Positions 1 to 10,469 of a DNA stretch of 64,000 nt are shown piece by piece. The stretch is taken from assembly GCA_014529385.2 (NCBI GenBank), contig CM043949.1, positions 148,345,850 to 148,409,849 of the forward strand, written 5' to 3'. This stretch comes from Adiantum capillus-veneris (Eukaryota > Streptophyta > Polypodiopsida > Polypodiales > Pteridaceae). How positions within the stretch are numbered: the stretch's first letter is position 1; every line of letters begins with the position of its first letter. The notes beneath the pieces are model-generated. The model made no database searches. It worked only from the letters and a program-made list of their open reading frames with translations, and had not been told where the DNA came from. The position numbers and the translations under genes are program-made.

Positions 1-1260
1 AGCTTTAAAGATAGGTGGAGCATTTTCCAAGCCGAAGGGAGCCATGCCAATTTGGAGCTTAGACGATGTAGGTAGATGACTTCCTATCAACGGATTGATA
101 CGTTGAAAGTAGGGCTTTAATCTCCATCCATTGACTCTGGTCTTGTGGAGTTTTCCTGATAAATCTGCTAATCTGTAACTACAATTCCCAAACTTTGTTT
201 TTATCATGAAAGGTCTCTCCCATCTTTGCAAAAACTTTTTGTCAAGTCGAGTATCAAGTCGGTTATCATAGCGAAGAACCAACAGACCTTCCTTCAATCC
301 TTTCCCCTTGAGCTTCTTGTTGATTTTGTCTCTTTGGCTTGTGGCTTGGGCAATGTAATAGTCGATGGACTCTTCTCTATCAAGCGCAAGTCGTTGAAGA
401 TCTAAAATTCTTTCTTGCAAAGCTTCTTTTGGCCTCTTTGCTCCCTGTGAGAGAATGCGTAGGCTTGCAATCTCCACCTCAATAGGAAGGAGTGACTCCT
501 GTCCATATACCAAATGAAAAGGAGTGAATTGAGTGGATACCTTGAAAGATGTTCTGTATGCCCATAGAGATGCGGTCAAATGATGATCCTAGTCGTTTGG
601 TCGATCTGCAACCTGCTTAGAAATGATCTTACATATCATTCCATTCACCTTTTCAACCAACCCATTGCACTGAGGGTAGTAAGGTGTAGAATGCAAATGT
701 TTGACTTTTAACTTTGTCAAAAGATTATCTAAGAGCTCTGCTCTAAACCCTGGACCATGATCTGACAAAATCTCTAATGGTGTGCCGAATCTACTGCATA
801 TGTGATCAAAGATAAATTTTGATACCTCCTCGACTGTAATTCGTGTTGTACTTGCTGCCTCCGCCCATCGTGTCATGTAATCTACTCCCACAATGATGAA
901 GACCTTCCCGGTAGATGTGCGAGGTAAGGGGCCTATTGCATCCACACCCCACTTCTCAAAAGGACCATACGAAATTATTGGAACTCGAGGTTGGTAAGTG
1001 AGTCGTCGATCTCCAGCAATCTGACAACCTTTGCATGGCTTACACGAATGCTGGACATCACGGTGTAGACTTGGCCAAACAAACCCTGCTTGCAAAATCT
1101 TCCTGTTTGTAATATCATGAGAAAAATGTCCCCCACAGCCATCATCATGGCATGAAAAGAGGATTCTCTCTATTTCTTGAACAGAGGTTCCTTTATGATA
1201 CAGATCATCTCCTATGAGTGGTAAGGAGTTGCCTTTTTTACCAACCTATGCCTTTGCACT
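1..1260 (-). pseudogene. G1 Ty3/gypsy integrase (broken, runs off the window edge)
   Basis: This is the integrase region of element G1, whose product inserts element cDNA into the host genome. Reading leftwards from about 1,215, an H2C2 zinc module is visible (HDDGCGGHF, then CKPCKGC). The catalytic core follows: Asp in GVDAIG, Asp in SDHGPGF and Glu in GLVEKVN, the last two separated by 35 residues (D,D35E). An in-frame TAG lies at about 588, after the residues RPND. The frame then continues as integrase C-terminal sequence (WAYRTSF, LVYGQE) to base 1. The methionine at 1,095 is only the first one in the longest open stretch; the domain starts further upstream. It follows the second RNase H of the same element. 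Assignment is secure; the copy is inactive. Confidence 0.9.
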
Positions 1261-1281
1261 TTATCCAAGTGTTTAGGGCAC

Positions 1282-1767
1282 TCACCAGTTTAGAGGAAAA
1301 ATATGATGTCCTTCAATTCCTCTTGGCCTTGGTACTTTGGTTCGTAGAGCTTCACACCTCCTACCATGATCTGAAGTTTCATTGGCGAGATAATCTGCTT
1401 CCTTGTTGAGGGTTCTCACAACATGTTGTACCTGTGTAGCTTCAAATTTCTTTATCAAAGCCTTCACCTGTCTAAGCCACTCCACTAGAGTAGGGTTCTT
1501 GCACTTCCATATCCCTTGGATTTGCCTAATAACTAGTAAGGTATCACCTCTTATTATAAGTCTTTCGATGCCAAGTTTTCTGCATTCTTCAAGTCCCAAC
1601 TTTAAGGTGACATACTCAGCCTCATTATTAGAATGAACATTTTCCAAGGTGATACCTTTCTTAACAAGAACTTCCCTTTGTGGACTTAGAATAAGAACCC
1701 CCCCTGCTGCCTGATCGTGTTGTCGTCGGTAAGCTCCATCAAAGCACAAAATGTGTGCATTGTCCAT
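1282..1767 (-). pseudogene. G1 additional (archaeal-type) RNase H domain
   Basis: This is a second RNase H placed between the usual RNase H and the integrase. That is the dual-RNase H arrangement known from the plant Tat lineage of Ty3/gypsy elements. The four acidic positions of the fold are visible: Asp in CFDGAYR, Glu in NNEAEY, Asp in IRGDTLLV and Asp in NKEADYLA. Family members normally read FDGAS and RGDSQLV, so two neighbouring positions differ here. The domain would cut RNA in RNA-DNA hybrids during reverse transcription. It is separated from the RT-RH frame by a stop at about 1,778 and was probably once part of one polyprotein. Confidence 0.85.
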
Positions 1768-1777
1768 CTCCTCCTCA

Positions 1778-3238
1778 TTATTTTGTGGTGTAGCTTTGTC
1801 TCCTGCCTTTGGTGACTCTTTCCTTTCCTCGATCTCTCACTTTGTATGTGAGAATGTCTGCAAGACCTGCCCTTGTGCTATCTTCCACAAGAAAAGTGTA
1901 TTCGAACTCTTGAAGTTCTAGAACCCATTTGGCTATCCTAGATGAGAGGTTCATGTGCTGCACAACATATGGTAAATTGTTTTCCATGGTGAGAATGACA
2001 AATGGTGCAGGTAAGAGATATGATCGGAACTTTCTTACCGCAAACATAATTGTGAATACCACTTTCTCCATATCGGTGTAGCCCTTCTCTGCAGCGGTCA
2101 TGACTTTGCTTGCAAAGTATACTGGCCTCATGTAGCATGTTTTTGGGTCTTTTTGCATGAGAACTACACCAATGGCCTCCATTCCTACACTTGGCGTGAT
2201 GTAATATGTATCCTTTGGATTTGGTGGCATTATTGTTGGAAGAGAGTTGAGAATACCCTTTACTTCAGTAAAGCATAATTCATGTTCCTCTCTCCATTCA
2301 AATGTGGGTTTGTTTGCTAGCTTGTGCAAAGGTGCAATAGCTTCCGCTAGAAGGTGAATGAAACGAGACATGTACCTTACTTTGTCGTTGAAAGTCATGA
2401 GCTCCTTGGTTGTCGTTGGTGGTTGTAGTGACAAGAGAGCATTTACTTTTGATGGATCCACTTGAATTCCTTGCAAAGAAACCACATGACCTAGCAATAC
2501 CACTTGTGACTCTGCAATGTGACACTTCTCAGGATTAAGCTATCCCCCAAATTGATGAAGCCTCCTAAGCCCCTCCTCAACTTTTTGGCAATGAAGTCTT
2601 TGGCTACTATAGATATAGAAGTCATCCATAAAAACCCTAATTGACTTTCCAAAGAAGGGCTGAAAGACAAGAGTTGTAAACCTTATAAAGGTACTAGGAG
2701 CATTTGTGAGCCCAAATGGCATCACTCTATAGGCAAAGCAACCCCAAGGTGTGATGAAAGTGGTTTTTAACTGATCTTCTTTTGCTATTCTGATTTGAAA
2801 ATACCCTGAATACCCATCACACACTGTGTAACATTCATAGCCGGCTACTTCGTTTAAGATTTCATCTTGGAAAGGAAGAGGAAAATGATCCCTCTTTGTT
2901 GCAGCATTGAGCGGTTTGTAGTCAACACAGACCCTCCATTTTCCGTTCTTTTTAGGGGTTACTACAATTGGGGACACCCACTCAGAGTTAGACACAGGGT
3001 AAATGAAACCAGCTTTGAGGAGTCGGTTAACCTCTGTCAAAAGTGCCTCTTGTTGTATTTTTCCTAGGCGCCTTAGCTTTTGAGCCACAGGTTTAGTACC
3101 TGGTTTTAATTCTATGCCATGCTCTATAACATCCACACCTCTAATTTGTGAGTAATCAGTGATAAACAAATTGGGATACCTCTTGAGCATATCGATGTAG
3201 GACCGCTTCTCCTCAGGGGTAAGATCTTTTGCAAGCAT
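1778..3238 (-). pseudogene. G1 reverse transcriptase and first RNase H
   Basis: This is the RT-RNase H part of G1 pol. It lies in one frame, broken by a single TAG at about 2,537. RT blocks appear in order: VSPIVVTPKKNGKWR, then YSGYFQI, then MPFGLTNAPSTF, then VFMDDFYIYS, where FMDD replaces the commoner YVDD or YLDD. RNase H follows (VYFASKVM, KWVLELQEFEY). Its catalytic positions look lost: the usual first Asp lies in TPSVGMEAIG, and the usual TDHQ-type motif reads TMENN. The intact second RNase H next door could carry the activity, leaving this one as a structural tether. That last point is inference. Confidence 0.9.
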
Positions 3239-3286
3239 CCTCTCAAAGTCTTCAAAGTGCTTGTGGTCACCTTTGTCATCCTTTGT

Positions 3287-3628
3287 TTACTCCTTTGTTG
3301 GGTCAACCTCTATTGATGGAGTTTTTGATGTGTTGAAGATGATTCCCATTACCTCCAAAGATGATTCTTCTTCGCTATTGGATGTAGTGGTTGAACTTTC
3401 CTTGTCGCTTGAGCCAAAACTCTCTTCACTTTCTTCATCAGCCGTGGTTTCATAGTTGATGTCGAGCTGCTTTCCTTCATGCCAATCGTATACTACATGT
3501 TGCCCCTTTTTGAGAATCAATTGTCGTCGTTCCCATTTTTTACTGCATTCACAGCAATGAGCCAAGGCCTCCCTAGGATGATGGGATAGCCCTCCCCCTT
3601 GGCTGGCATAACATACATGTCCACACAT
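3287..3628 (-). pseudogene. G1 protease tail and acidic linker before RT
   Basis: This reading frame continues the protease C-terminal segment after a one-base slip in an A-run near 3,540; the sequence KKWERRQLIL continues the PR frame seen in the neighbouring gag-PR fusion. It then becomes a Glu/Ser-rich linker of about 60 residues (ADEESEESF, SNSEEESS) leading toward RT. A TAA at about 3,288 separates it from the RT frame. Linkers of this kind between PR and RT are common in gypsy polyproteins. It has no catalytic role that I can see. Confidence 0.6.
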
Positions 3629-4209
3629 GCATCTATATTATATACAGAAACTTTTACATTCTTGATGATCCCTAGGCACTTCACACTTGCATTGTTGGCT
3701 AGCCTAGCTTGACAATTAGAGGATTTAGTGATTTCAAGCCCTATTCTATTCATGGCTCTTTCCGTGATCACACACATTTGTGCACCACCTTGGTTTTGTA
3801 AGGTAGCCTCCCATCTATCCCATAGGTTAAGGAAAACGGCCTGATAAGATGAGTAGTCTTCAAGGAATACCTGTTTATGTTGAAGTAGACACTTCCAAAG
3901 ACCCTCTGGAGTATCTCCTTGCCCAAATTTGGCAAGAAAAATTGCATGTAGCCTCTCCCAATTGGTTTTTTTTTGAGGTTGCAAGGCCTCGTACCATGCC
4001 TTAGCCTCCCCTTTGAGAACGAGTGGAAAAGCACGCAGCTTTACCTCTTCTTGATCTCTCCCAGAGATGAAGTGTGCCATCTCCAAATTATCCAGAAATT
4101 CTTGTGCATCCTCACCATTTTTAGAATGAAAGGTAGGAAAAGTGCTTGACATTTTTACAATACAAGGAGGCTTGTGTACCACAAAGTTTTGACTACGATG
4201 AGTGATCAC
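3517..4209 (-). pseudogene. G1 gag fused by deletion to the protease C-terminus
   Basis: The first ~130 residues are a retrotransposon gag capsid region (FHSKNGEDAQEFLDNLE, then GEAKAWYEALQP, then WERLHAIFLAKFG). The frame then passes directly into the C-terminal half of a retropepsin (VYNIDACVDMYV, then YPIILGRPWL). The gag zinc knuckle and the catalytic D-T/S-G loop are missing, so an in-frame internal deletion seems to have joined gag to the PR tail. The open frame begins with GTG at 4,209. No good ATG with an obvious context is seen, so the true start is uncertain. Such a product could not process a polyprotein. Confidence 0.8.
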
Positions 4210-4418
4210 ATCAAAATGAAAATATATACATCAAGTGTTAGTTCCTAATTTATCATAGGCAAAATAAAAGGGTTGATTGAGGCATTAATTTCATTAAGGC
4301 GAGTGGGTCCAAAAATTCTCCTAATGGTTGCTTGAAATCTAAATTTTGTAGCAATTATGATGTGCACAGATTGACGAGCTATGGGTGTAAAAGGAGAAGT
4401 AGCTCCAGGTTGGTTCAT
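4206..4418 (-). CDS. Small ORF D, second of a pair upstream of G1 gag
   Basis: This is a 70-codon frame starting MNQPG and holding FGPTRLNEI, then NPFILPMI. A premature TAG follows the Ile-Asn, and the frame goes on to DVYIFILM and a stop. It matches small ORF B upstream of G2 in exact length (213 bp with stop) and in sequence along the frame. It is also related to its neighbour C. Function is unknown and I recognise no named family. It abuts the G1 gag frame. The TAG suggests this copy is decayed. Confidence 0.55.
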
Positions 4419-4501
4419 GTAACAATGTGTTGTCCTTTTTCTTTCTCTTGAAGAAAGTCTCCTTTGAGTGGATCGCTATCTAAGCGCCTCTTGTCCCTTC
4501 C

Positions 4502-4715
4502 TCAAAACAAAATAAAAACATGGACATCAAATGAATCATCATAATTAATGAATGGAAGAATTATGGGATTTGGAGATGCCAAGATTTCACCAAGTCTTTC
4601 TGCTCCAAACATAAAAACAATGCGTTGTTGGTAAAAAAAAATTGCAATCTACACAAATGTTAATTCTAATGCGTTGTGAAAAACAAAAAGCATATAGTGC
4701 AACTCTATTGTTCAT
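4502..4715 (-). CDS. Small ORF C, first of a pair upstream of G1 gag
   Basis: This frame starts MNNR and reads QRIRINI, then, after a one-base slip in a T-run, QQRIVFMFGAERLGEI, then NPIILPFINY and DVHVFILF before TGA. With the slip corrected it has about 70 codons. It aligns end to end with small ORF A upstream of G2 (QQRIVFLFGPERLNEI, then IILPLIDY). The shared residues include the core F-G-x-x-R-L-x-x-I and I-L-P. Product and role are unknown. Conservation at the residue level between two otherwise different elements suggests past coding function. Confidence 0.5.
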
Positions 4716-4907
4716 GATGAGAATAGAAGGCAATTAGGAAAGTTCCTCCGTGGGGGCACCACTTTTATGAGAGCGGATTTTTTGAGATGGGGCTCAACTC
4801 AAGGCTCCCACCAAACAACCACTCCATGAGACGCTACACACGCATATTTCTGAGGGGCACCACCCTCTTTTATGGAGAAAGAAGGAAACCAAAACAAACC
4901 ATATACA

Positions 4908-4929
4908 ACACACACACACACACACACAC
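4908..4929. repeat. (AC)n microsatellite
   Basis: Eleven uninterrupted CA/AC dinucleotides lie inside a longer CA-rich stretch that runs to about 5,400. It is a simple repeat and creates spurious Thr-His reading frames. Confidence 0.95.
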
Positions 4930-5653
4930 TCACACCTTCCTTATGTGCTTCAACACAAAATGCCCTTCAACCATTCAACACACACTCCTACTTCACAAAC
5001 TCACATGCAAAGATTGACCTTCACCATATTAGCGCTCATATACTTCTAAGAAAAGCAAGCACAAAACCTCAAAACTCAAAACACCATAATGCACAAATAC
5101 TTGACAACTCCTTTCCTTTCCGAAAAGAAGAGACTACTTACACACATAAGGCGGCATGCATAGAGAGCTCTTCTCCATCTATGCAGCCCCAAGACTTACT
5201 TACACACAACATAAGGAGAGAAGCCAAGCAAATAGACACCATGGTGCACAAAAAACTTTCTCAACAAACAAGCAACCCAATGAGCACAAAATATGAGAAG
5301 CTGCCAAGATATGCTTACCAATTTTACATGCATTTAGAGCAAAAGTGTGACGACGACACCCCAATTGCAACAATTTGTTGATCAAACCATGAGATAGATC
5401 ATTGAACTTGATATCCTTGCTCTCATATAGAATCTAAAATCCTTATTTAGGGATGAGTATGGTAAGAGAAATGTTTGCAAGAGAATGGTAGCAATAGCAT
5501 ATTGATGCTCTCTCTATGGTGCCGCTTATGATAGCGAGCTTAGGAAATGGATAGGGAGACAAGAAGAGAGAGATATTAGGGCTTCCCTAACCTTAGAGGA
5601 GCTTATTTGCAGCAATGGAGTAGGTGTGTGTATTTTTGTGCTTGCCAAAGGGC

Positions 5654-5664
5654 CTTTTTATAGC
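5654..5664 (-). promoter_or_regulatory. TATA box (CTATAAAAAGG) of the G1-side LTR
   Basis: On the minus strand this is a good plant TATA box, pointing toward G1. It lies about 950 bp upstream of small ORF C and about 1.45 kb upstream of gag, as expected for transcription starting in an LTR. Start-site position is inferred only. Confidence 0.5.
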
Positions 5665-5760
5665 TGTACAAGGCCTTGGGTTAGGTTAAACTTGACTACA
5701 GTAGGTAATTAACCACAGTTAGGTTCCCTTTTGACCATTCCTTCAATTATGAAAATAAGG

Positions 5761-6728
5761 GACTTATTTTTTCATTAAAAATAGCCTTTTAAGTCGTGGA
5801 GGATCCATAAGGGTTGATAATGTATGTGGGCCCCACCATGATGTCCCTCCAGTGGCTCCTGCAGAGTGTCCCCATCCTGTTTGTTGTATCTCTGGAAGCA
5901 TCTTGAGCCGACCCCTCCACATGAAAGTGGTTTTTAACTCCCCATTGGTATTTTAGAATTTTGGAGAAGTCAAGAAAACTTTTCACCTTTGTGGTTTACC
6001 TGATTGTAACTTTGACCTGCAGTAACAGTGTCCGCAGCACCTTGTTTTCACCATAACTTTCAGCCTGTAACTCAAAATTGGGTGATGTAAAAGGCAAAGT
6101 TGACTTTCTCAAAGTGTTTAAGCTGATTTTGGAGTGTTCCTCAAGTATACCCATGAGCTAAGGCGTTCAAGATGCATCCAAAACACCTTTTGAACCAAGT
6201 CTCCTTGTGGGGGGCCCTTTAGCATGCATCCAAGGTGTAGCATGCTTTTTTCAAAAGAGAATCCACCTTAAACAAATGAGGTAGGCTCCAATAAAGTTTG
6301 ATTTATTGGGGATATACATTATATTTAAGATTTTTTGACCAACACAAGTAAATGATCCAAGAGTTGGGTCACATAGTGGTGGGGAAGGGAAGGCCTACAA
6401 GGTTAACCCTACCCTTGAGAGAAGATGGGTAAGATAAGTGCCCATAAATTATTTATTTACAAATTATGGGATGTAAATAGCTATTTAAATTAGTAAAGGT
6501 AATTAGTTAAAAGAATATGCAGTAAAAAAAACTAGGAGAGTAGAATTAAGTTTACTATTTACATTTAGCATGCATGAAGAGAGAAATATGATGTAAATGC
6601 ATACAGATCTAAGAAGGGTAAGGTGTTTGTATGGAAAAAGGCTATTACGGAAAGAGAGAATGAACACTAGGTTAAAACTTTGATAAAAAATATATACCTT
6701 TGAGTAGAAATGTAGTTCAAATGCAAGG
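5761..6728. other. Non-coding stretch between G1 and G2
   Basis: No supported gene. The lower part (to about 6,250) could be LTR U3 sequence of the G1 side. The upper part (6,300-6,700) is AT-rich and borders the point where G2 is cut off. I saw no terminal repeats or target duplication here. Confidence 0.4.
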
Positions 6729-7458
6729 TTACCATTTAACGCTACTCAATAGACTTTTCCCTGACAATGTAAGATTCACTTCTTCCAGCCTAGACAAAAT
6801 TTTATCACAATCATTTATGTGACTTACCACAAACCTGCGACATCCCTTGAGATCCAAAGCTTCATCTTTGTCACTTTCTTTACATCCTTTGATAGGCAAA
6901 TCATCAATGAAAGCCATTGTGATTTGAGGAATAAAGTCACGTAAGACCTTATTCATCCCATTCATCATATGTGCAACCATGTGGCAAGGTACACATCCTT
7001 ACCAAAACCAAAGGTATCCTGATCATTGTAAAGTCTCTGCTTTCGATTGCAAGCTAAAATTTATCATACCCTGAGTAGAGATCCCCCATTGAGTAGATTG
7101 CCCTCCCTGTAAACGCCTCTGCAAACTCATCCACAATTGGACATGTACCTACATTTCTAATTGTCACCTTGTTCACTAGTTGCATATCTTGGATGAAGCG
7201 TAGAGAACCATTCTTCTTTGGAACTGTGAACCACTTGTTTGAGTATGGAGCACAAGAAGGCTCCAAGATTCCCATTTTGATTTTCTCATTCAGTAGCTCT
7301 ACTAACTTTGGCAAATGAGTCTTTGGAACCGGAATAGGCCGCAGATTCCAAGGCACATGAAGTATTGTGAAAATTACCATAGGAGCTACAATAGAAGGAT
7401 CAACACATCCTATCTCATGTGGCTCAAATGCAAAAGCCTTACCATGCTTTGAAAGCAT
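6729..7458 (-). pseudogene. G2 reverse transcriptase, truncated
   Basis: This is RT from a gypsy element of a different clade from G1. Blocks seen are TVPKKNGSLRFIQD, then MGDLYSGYDKF, then a stop and frameshift zone near 6,980-7,054 that still encodes LAIESRDF and RMCTLPHG. After that come VAHMMNGMNKVLRDF, the active-site block AFIDDLPIKG, and CRRFVVSHINDCDKIL. Sequence stops resembling RT after TLSGKS, and no RNase H or integrase follows, so the 3' half of G2 is missing. I identified nothing that explains the breakpoint at about 6,729. The product would be non-functional. Confidence 0.85.
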
Positions 7459-7459
7459 T

Positions 7460-8104
7460 TCTTTGAAGCACTTTGTCTCCTCCTGTGTTAGAAACTCCTC
7501 GCGACCAATCTACAACTCTTGGAAAGACTCCTTCGTGAAGGTATGCCCAATCTTTTTAGGATCCCTTAAACTTGGTTGTAAAGAAGCCTGCTCGATCTTT
7601 TCCCTGTTGTTAGGTGGTAAGGGTGAAGCTACTGGTTTCATCTTCTTTTCTACACTCTTGTACTTAGTTTCAACATGGACTTCTGGGCCAATTGTTTGGC
7701 TTTCTTTAAAGGCTTCTATTACTTCATACATTTCCACAGAGCAAACTTCCACAAATTCATTTTCAAGATGCAAACTAGACTCCATTATAGCATCAAGCTC
7801 ACCCATAGTATCTACAAAAGAAACTTGCTCACACAAACCCAAAACATTTTCAGTAGGCTTCAACAACCCACTCTTTTTCATGCCTATTTGTACATTATGC
7901 ACATATTGCCTCTCACATCTCTTCAAATCTTCAAGTTTTGTAAAACATAATAATCCATTCCTTGTTACCAAGGAGCTCGTTGAGAAATTTTCACCTATTT
8001 TTGGATAAGGCGAGACCCTTTTTCTTTATGTACCACTGCAATCCCGCTTTACAATGGTTCTTGGACAAAACCCATCATTTCTCTATGATCATGAAACTCT
8101 TTGC
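7460..8104 (-). pseudogene. G2 protease-RT linker
   Basis: A 153-codon open stretch (7,510-7,971) and its flanks join the G2 protease to RT. It reads LCFTKLEDLKRCERQYVHN early and PPNNREKIEQASLQPS late, with acidic middle segments. It ends in a stop at about 7,507, after which the same frame continues as EEFLTQEETKCFKEML into RT. No catalytic motif is visible. It is a spacer of the pol polyprotein, and the stops mark decay. Confidence 0.6.
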
Positions 8105-8533
8105 TCACCTTTGGTAGAGGATGTTCTTTGAGGTTGTCACGATTTTTTCATGGTTTACACAAACTGTGAGAAATTGGACCGCTCGTTTACCATCTTTGCT
8201 ACGTATCCTAGAATATGCTGAACCATCATCCATTACCTTTGTTTCCATTCGAACTCCCACAATGTAGGGTTGTCCAAGGATGAGATGATATGAAGATGTA
8301 TCCTGTACAAAGAAGTTTTGGTCAATCTTTACATCACCTATTGTTACCTTCACACCTGGACATGCTGCATACAATTCACCGGATGAATTGTTTGACACTT
8401 TTACCATCCAACCATGATCTGTGTCCATCGGCCATTTGCACTTGTTGTAGAGACTCTTTGACATTATGTTTATTTCTAAACCATGGTCAATCAAGGCAAC
8501 AAATGGCTCTGCAAGGTCACCTACCTTGACCAA
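8105..8533 (-). pseudogene. G2 retropepsin (aspartic protease), active site altered
   Basis: The domain has retropepsin layout: VALIDHGLEINIMS in place of the usual L-D-S/T-G-A-x-x-N-I/L-I/M-S, then GVKVTIGDVKIDQNF, then YHLILGQPYIVG, the ILG block near the end. The catalytic triplet reads D-H-G instead of D-T-G or D-S-G, so activity is doubtful. It lies between the gag tail and RT, as expected for gypsy elements. The upstream join to gag has stops near 8,560 and 8,699. Confidence 0.8.
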
Positions 8534-8698
8534 AGTTTCTGTAGTAGCCGTTTTCCAATGACTTCATGAATAGTAACTCCTAGAAATATCTTCAACTTCT
8601 TCATCATCATTTGAGAAATGCACTTGCTTCACTCTCCCACTAGATTGGTAGCATCCTACCACAGCTCCATCATTCTCCTTATTTTGCAGTTGCATCCC

Positions 8699-9562
8699 TT
8701 ATGTCTTTGAGGTTTCCCCTTCAACCTGTCGACGAGAAACTTCAGCAAGAGTTTGCCTCTTCCTCTTGATGATGTCAATGATCTCCTCATGGAATTCACG
8801 CTTTGCAATGCCAAGAACTTCTCCCAGAGTAAACTCAATCTTGCTATTCAAGATCCTTTCCTCCAAGACTTTGTTTAAATCTGTAGCAACCTCAATATCA
8901 GATTGTAGTTTATAAGTTGGGCCTTTTGTCTTACCTTTTGTTGGCTCTTTCTTCTTTCCTATTGTAGACTCCTCCATGAGTACTTCAGGTGGAGATGCTC
9001 CTTGTGTTGAGGGTGTTTGAGAAGGCATTGAGTCGCTTCTTCCCCCACTTCTAGAAGATCTTTTTGATGGTCCTTCATCATCATTCTCACATCTACGCTT
9101 CTCTTCTACAATCGCCTCATTTTGTTGGCATTTTGTAATGTAGGCATGCACTGACAATGAGTCCACTGGATCATTCCATCCTGTTTCTAGACGTATGCAA
9201 TCACCTGCTTCATGTAGAATCTCCTTTGTAAGCTTTCCCTTTTTAGCTAATTGCATGACATTTGGCCAAATTTGACCATGATGGTCACTCACCTCTTCAT
9301 CACAAAAATGTTCAATTTTTACTCCATAAGTAGCTGCCTCAACTGAAGAGGTGGCATGCTTAGTTGCCATATCTTCAACTAAGGTTTGCATTCCCCCCTT
9401 TCCAAAGTTGGTTCTCAAGGGTAGACCTGTCTCTCTTAAGTGGATTTTACCATCGTTAAAAAAGACAACATCTTTTGACAAAGCATCACTAAAATCATCA
9501 CAATCCCTTCTTACATGGTCTGTACTATCACACCAAATACATCTATTAACAAACCCTTCTTT
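8699..9562 (-). pseudogene. G2 gag C-terminal part with zinc knuckle
   Basis: Just after a stop at about 9,563, the frame carries a CCHC knuckle (CIWCDSTDHVRRDC; C-x2-C-x4-H-x4-C) at roughly 9,500-9,545. A long hydrophilic region follows, with Ser/Gly-rich and Lys-rich segments (SKRSSRSGGRSDS, KKKEPTKGKTKG). Near the end are IEVATDLNKVLEERIL and TLGEVLGIAKREFHEEI, which resemble the link to PR in this gypsy type. The knuckle would bind element RNA. The frame ends at 8,699. Confidence 0.75.
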
Positions 9563-9565
9563 GGG

Positions 9566-10422
9566 CTATTGTCTTTGCCTAGGAAGTGGCCCTGATGGTT
9601 GGCCTTTTTCTTCAAGCTTTGCAAGCTTCACCTTCAAGTCACGCATTCCCTTCACAAGCTCATCTAGCATGGACTCATCAAACTTAGGATTGATAAAAGT
9701 AGGCTTTACCATTTCGTTAGAAGTTGAGGTGGAAGGACTTGTAGTGTTTACTACCATCTTGTCCCTTCTTCTTTGTTGTTTGGCAAGCAATGAGACGGCA
9801 CCTTCAACCTCATTCCAGTCGGTCTTTAGTCCTTGCTCAGCATCTTTATCTTCAAGAAGAAGCTCCAAATTTTTTTGAAACTCTTTACCTGCAGCTTGTA
9901 AGAAAAGATCTCTCCTCTTTGCATCTATTGTGGCCCTTTCTGTCCTTGTCAGTTGTGCATAGCGTCGCTCAAATTCCCTAAGTAGCTCTGTTATTGATAG
10001 TCCTTGATTTGGCTTGACTACCCATTCTAAGAATGTCCTTTTGGTCACTCTCTCCGAGTCCTCCATGAAATATTCCTCCTTAAAAGCTACTTTGAGTTCT
10101 TCCCAATTTCTCCCATGCCCATCTTTAATTGCCCTAACATGCTCCCTAATTTTTGGAGCAACAACTAGCTCAAAGCTTTGAATCATCTCACCTTCTGACA
10201 CGCGATGCAGCTCCATCTCCTTCACATACTCGCATAAGTACTTGGTTACATCTTTGCCATGAATTGATCCATTCTATTGACGACTGCTTGTATGGCCTTT
10301 GTTGCTGAAATCTCCCTTCCTTCGGTGGCATGTTGTTGTTGCATGAACATTGCAAATGCTTGAAACATTTGCATTGTTGATGGGTCAAAATGTATACCCT
10401 GTTGCTCAACATGATCACCCAT
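9566..10422 (-). pseudogene. G2 gag N-terminal part (capsid)
   Basis: The probable start is the ATG at 10,422 (MGDHVEQQGIHF). A Met/Gln-rich segment leads to a frameshift near 10,240, after which the frame reads KDVTKYLCEYVKEMELHRVS and continues as capsid (NWEELKVAFKEEYF, then SITELLREFERRYAQLTRTE). A coiled, charged C-terminal part follows. The capsid would form virus-like particles in the cytoplasm. The ORF can be read upstream to 10,509, but that extension crosses a possible primer-binding site, so I prefer the inner ATG. Confidence 0.8.
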
Positions 10423-10453
10423 GGTTACCCACAAATTCTCACCCTGGCAGTTT

Positions 10454-10469
10454 CGCGTCGGGTTCACCA
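10454..10469 (-). promoter_or_regulatory. Candidate primer-binding site of G2
   Basis: The minus strand reads TGGTGAACCCGACGCG about 30 bases upstream of the preferred gag ATG. A TGACA that could end an LTR sits just before it. It starts with TGG as tRNA-primed sites do, but I could not match it to a specific plant tRNA. If correct, the small ORFs A and B lie inside the G2 LTR. Confidence 0.35.

Larger units (their letters stand above)
4719..5760 (-). promoter_or_regulatory. Putative LTR/leader region upstream of G1
   Basis: About 1 kb with no supported gene. On the minus strand it contains a TATA box near 5,660, and a TGGTGCC-type sequence at about 4,757 that could be a primer-binding site but matches no tRNA I can confirm. 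Open frames on the plus strand here are driven by an AC microsatellite and a CA-rich stretch and are not believable genes. LTR ends were not resolved. Confidence 0.4.

Noticed and set aside
4787-5385. Overlapping plus- and minus-strand ORFs of 60-169 codons around the AC repeat
   Set aside because: They arise from CA-rich low-complexity sequence with no domain; they lie in an LTR-like region.
10454-10469. A named tRNA for the G2 primer site
   Set aside because: I could not match the sequence to a specific tRNA 3' end with confidence, so only a candidate site is given.
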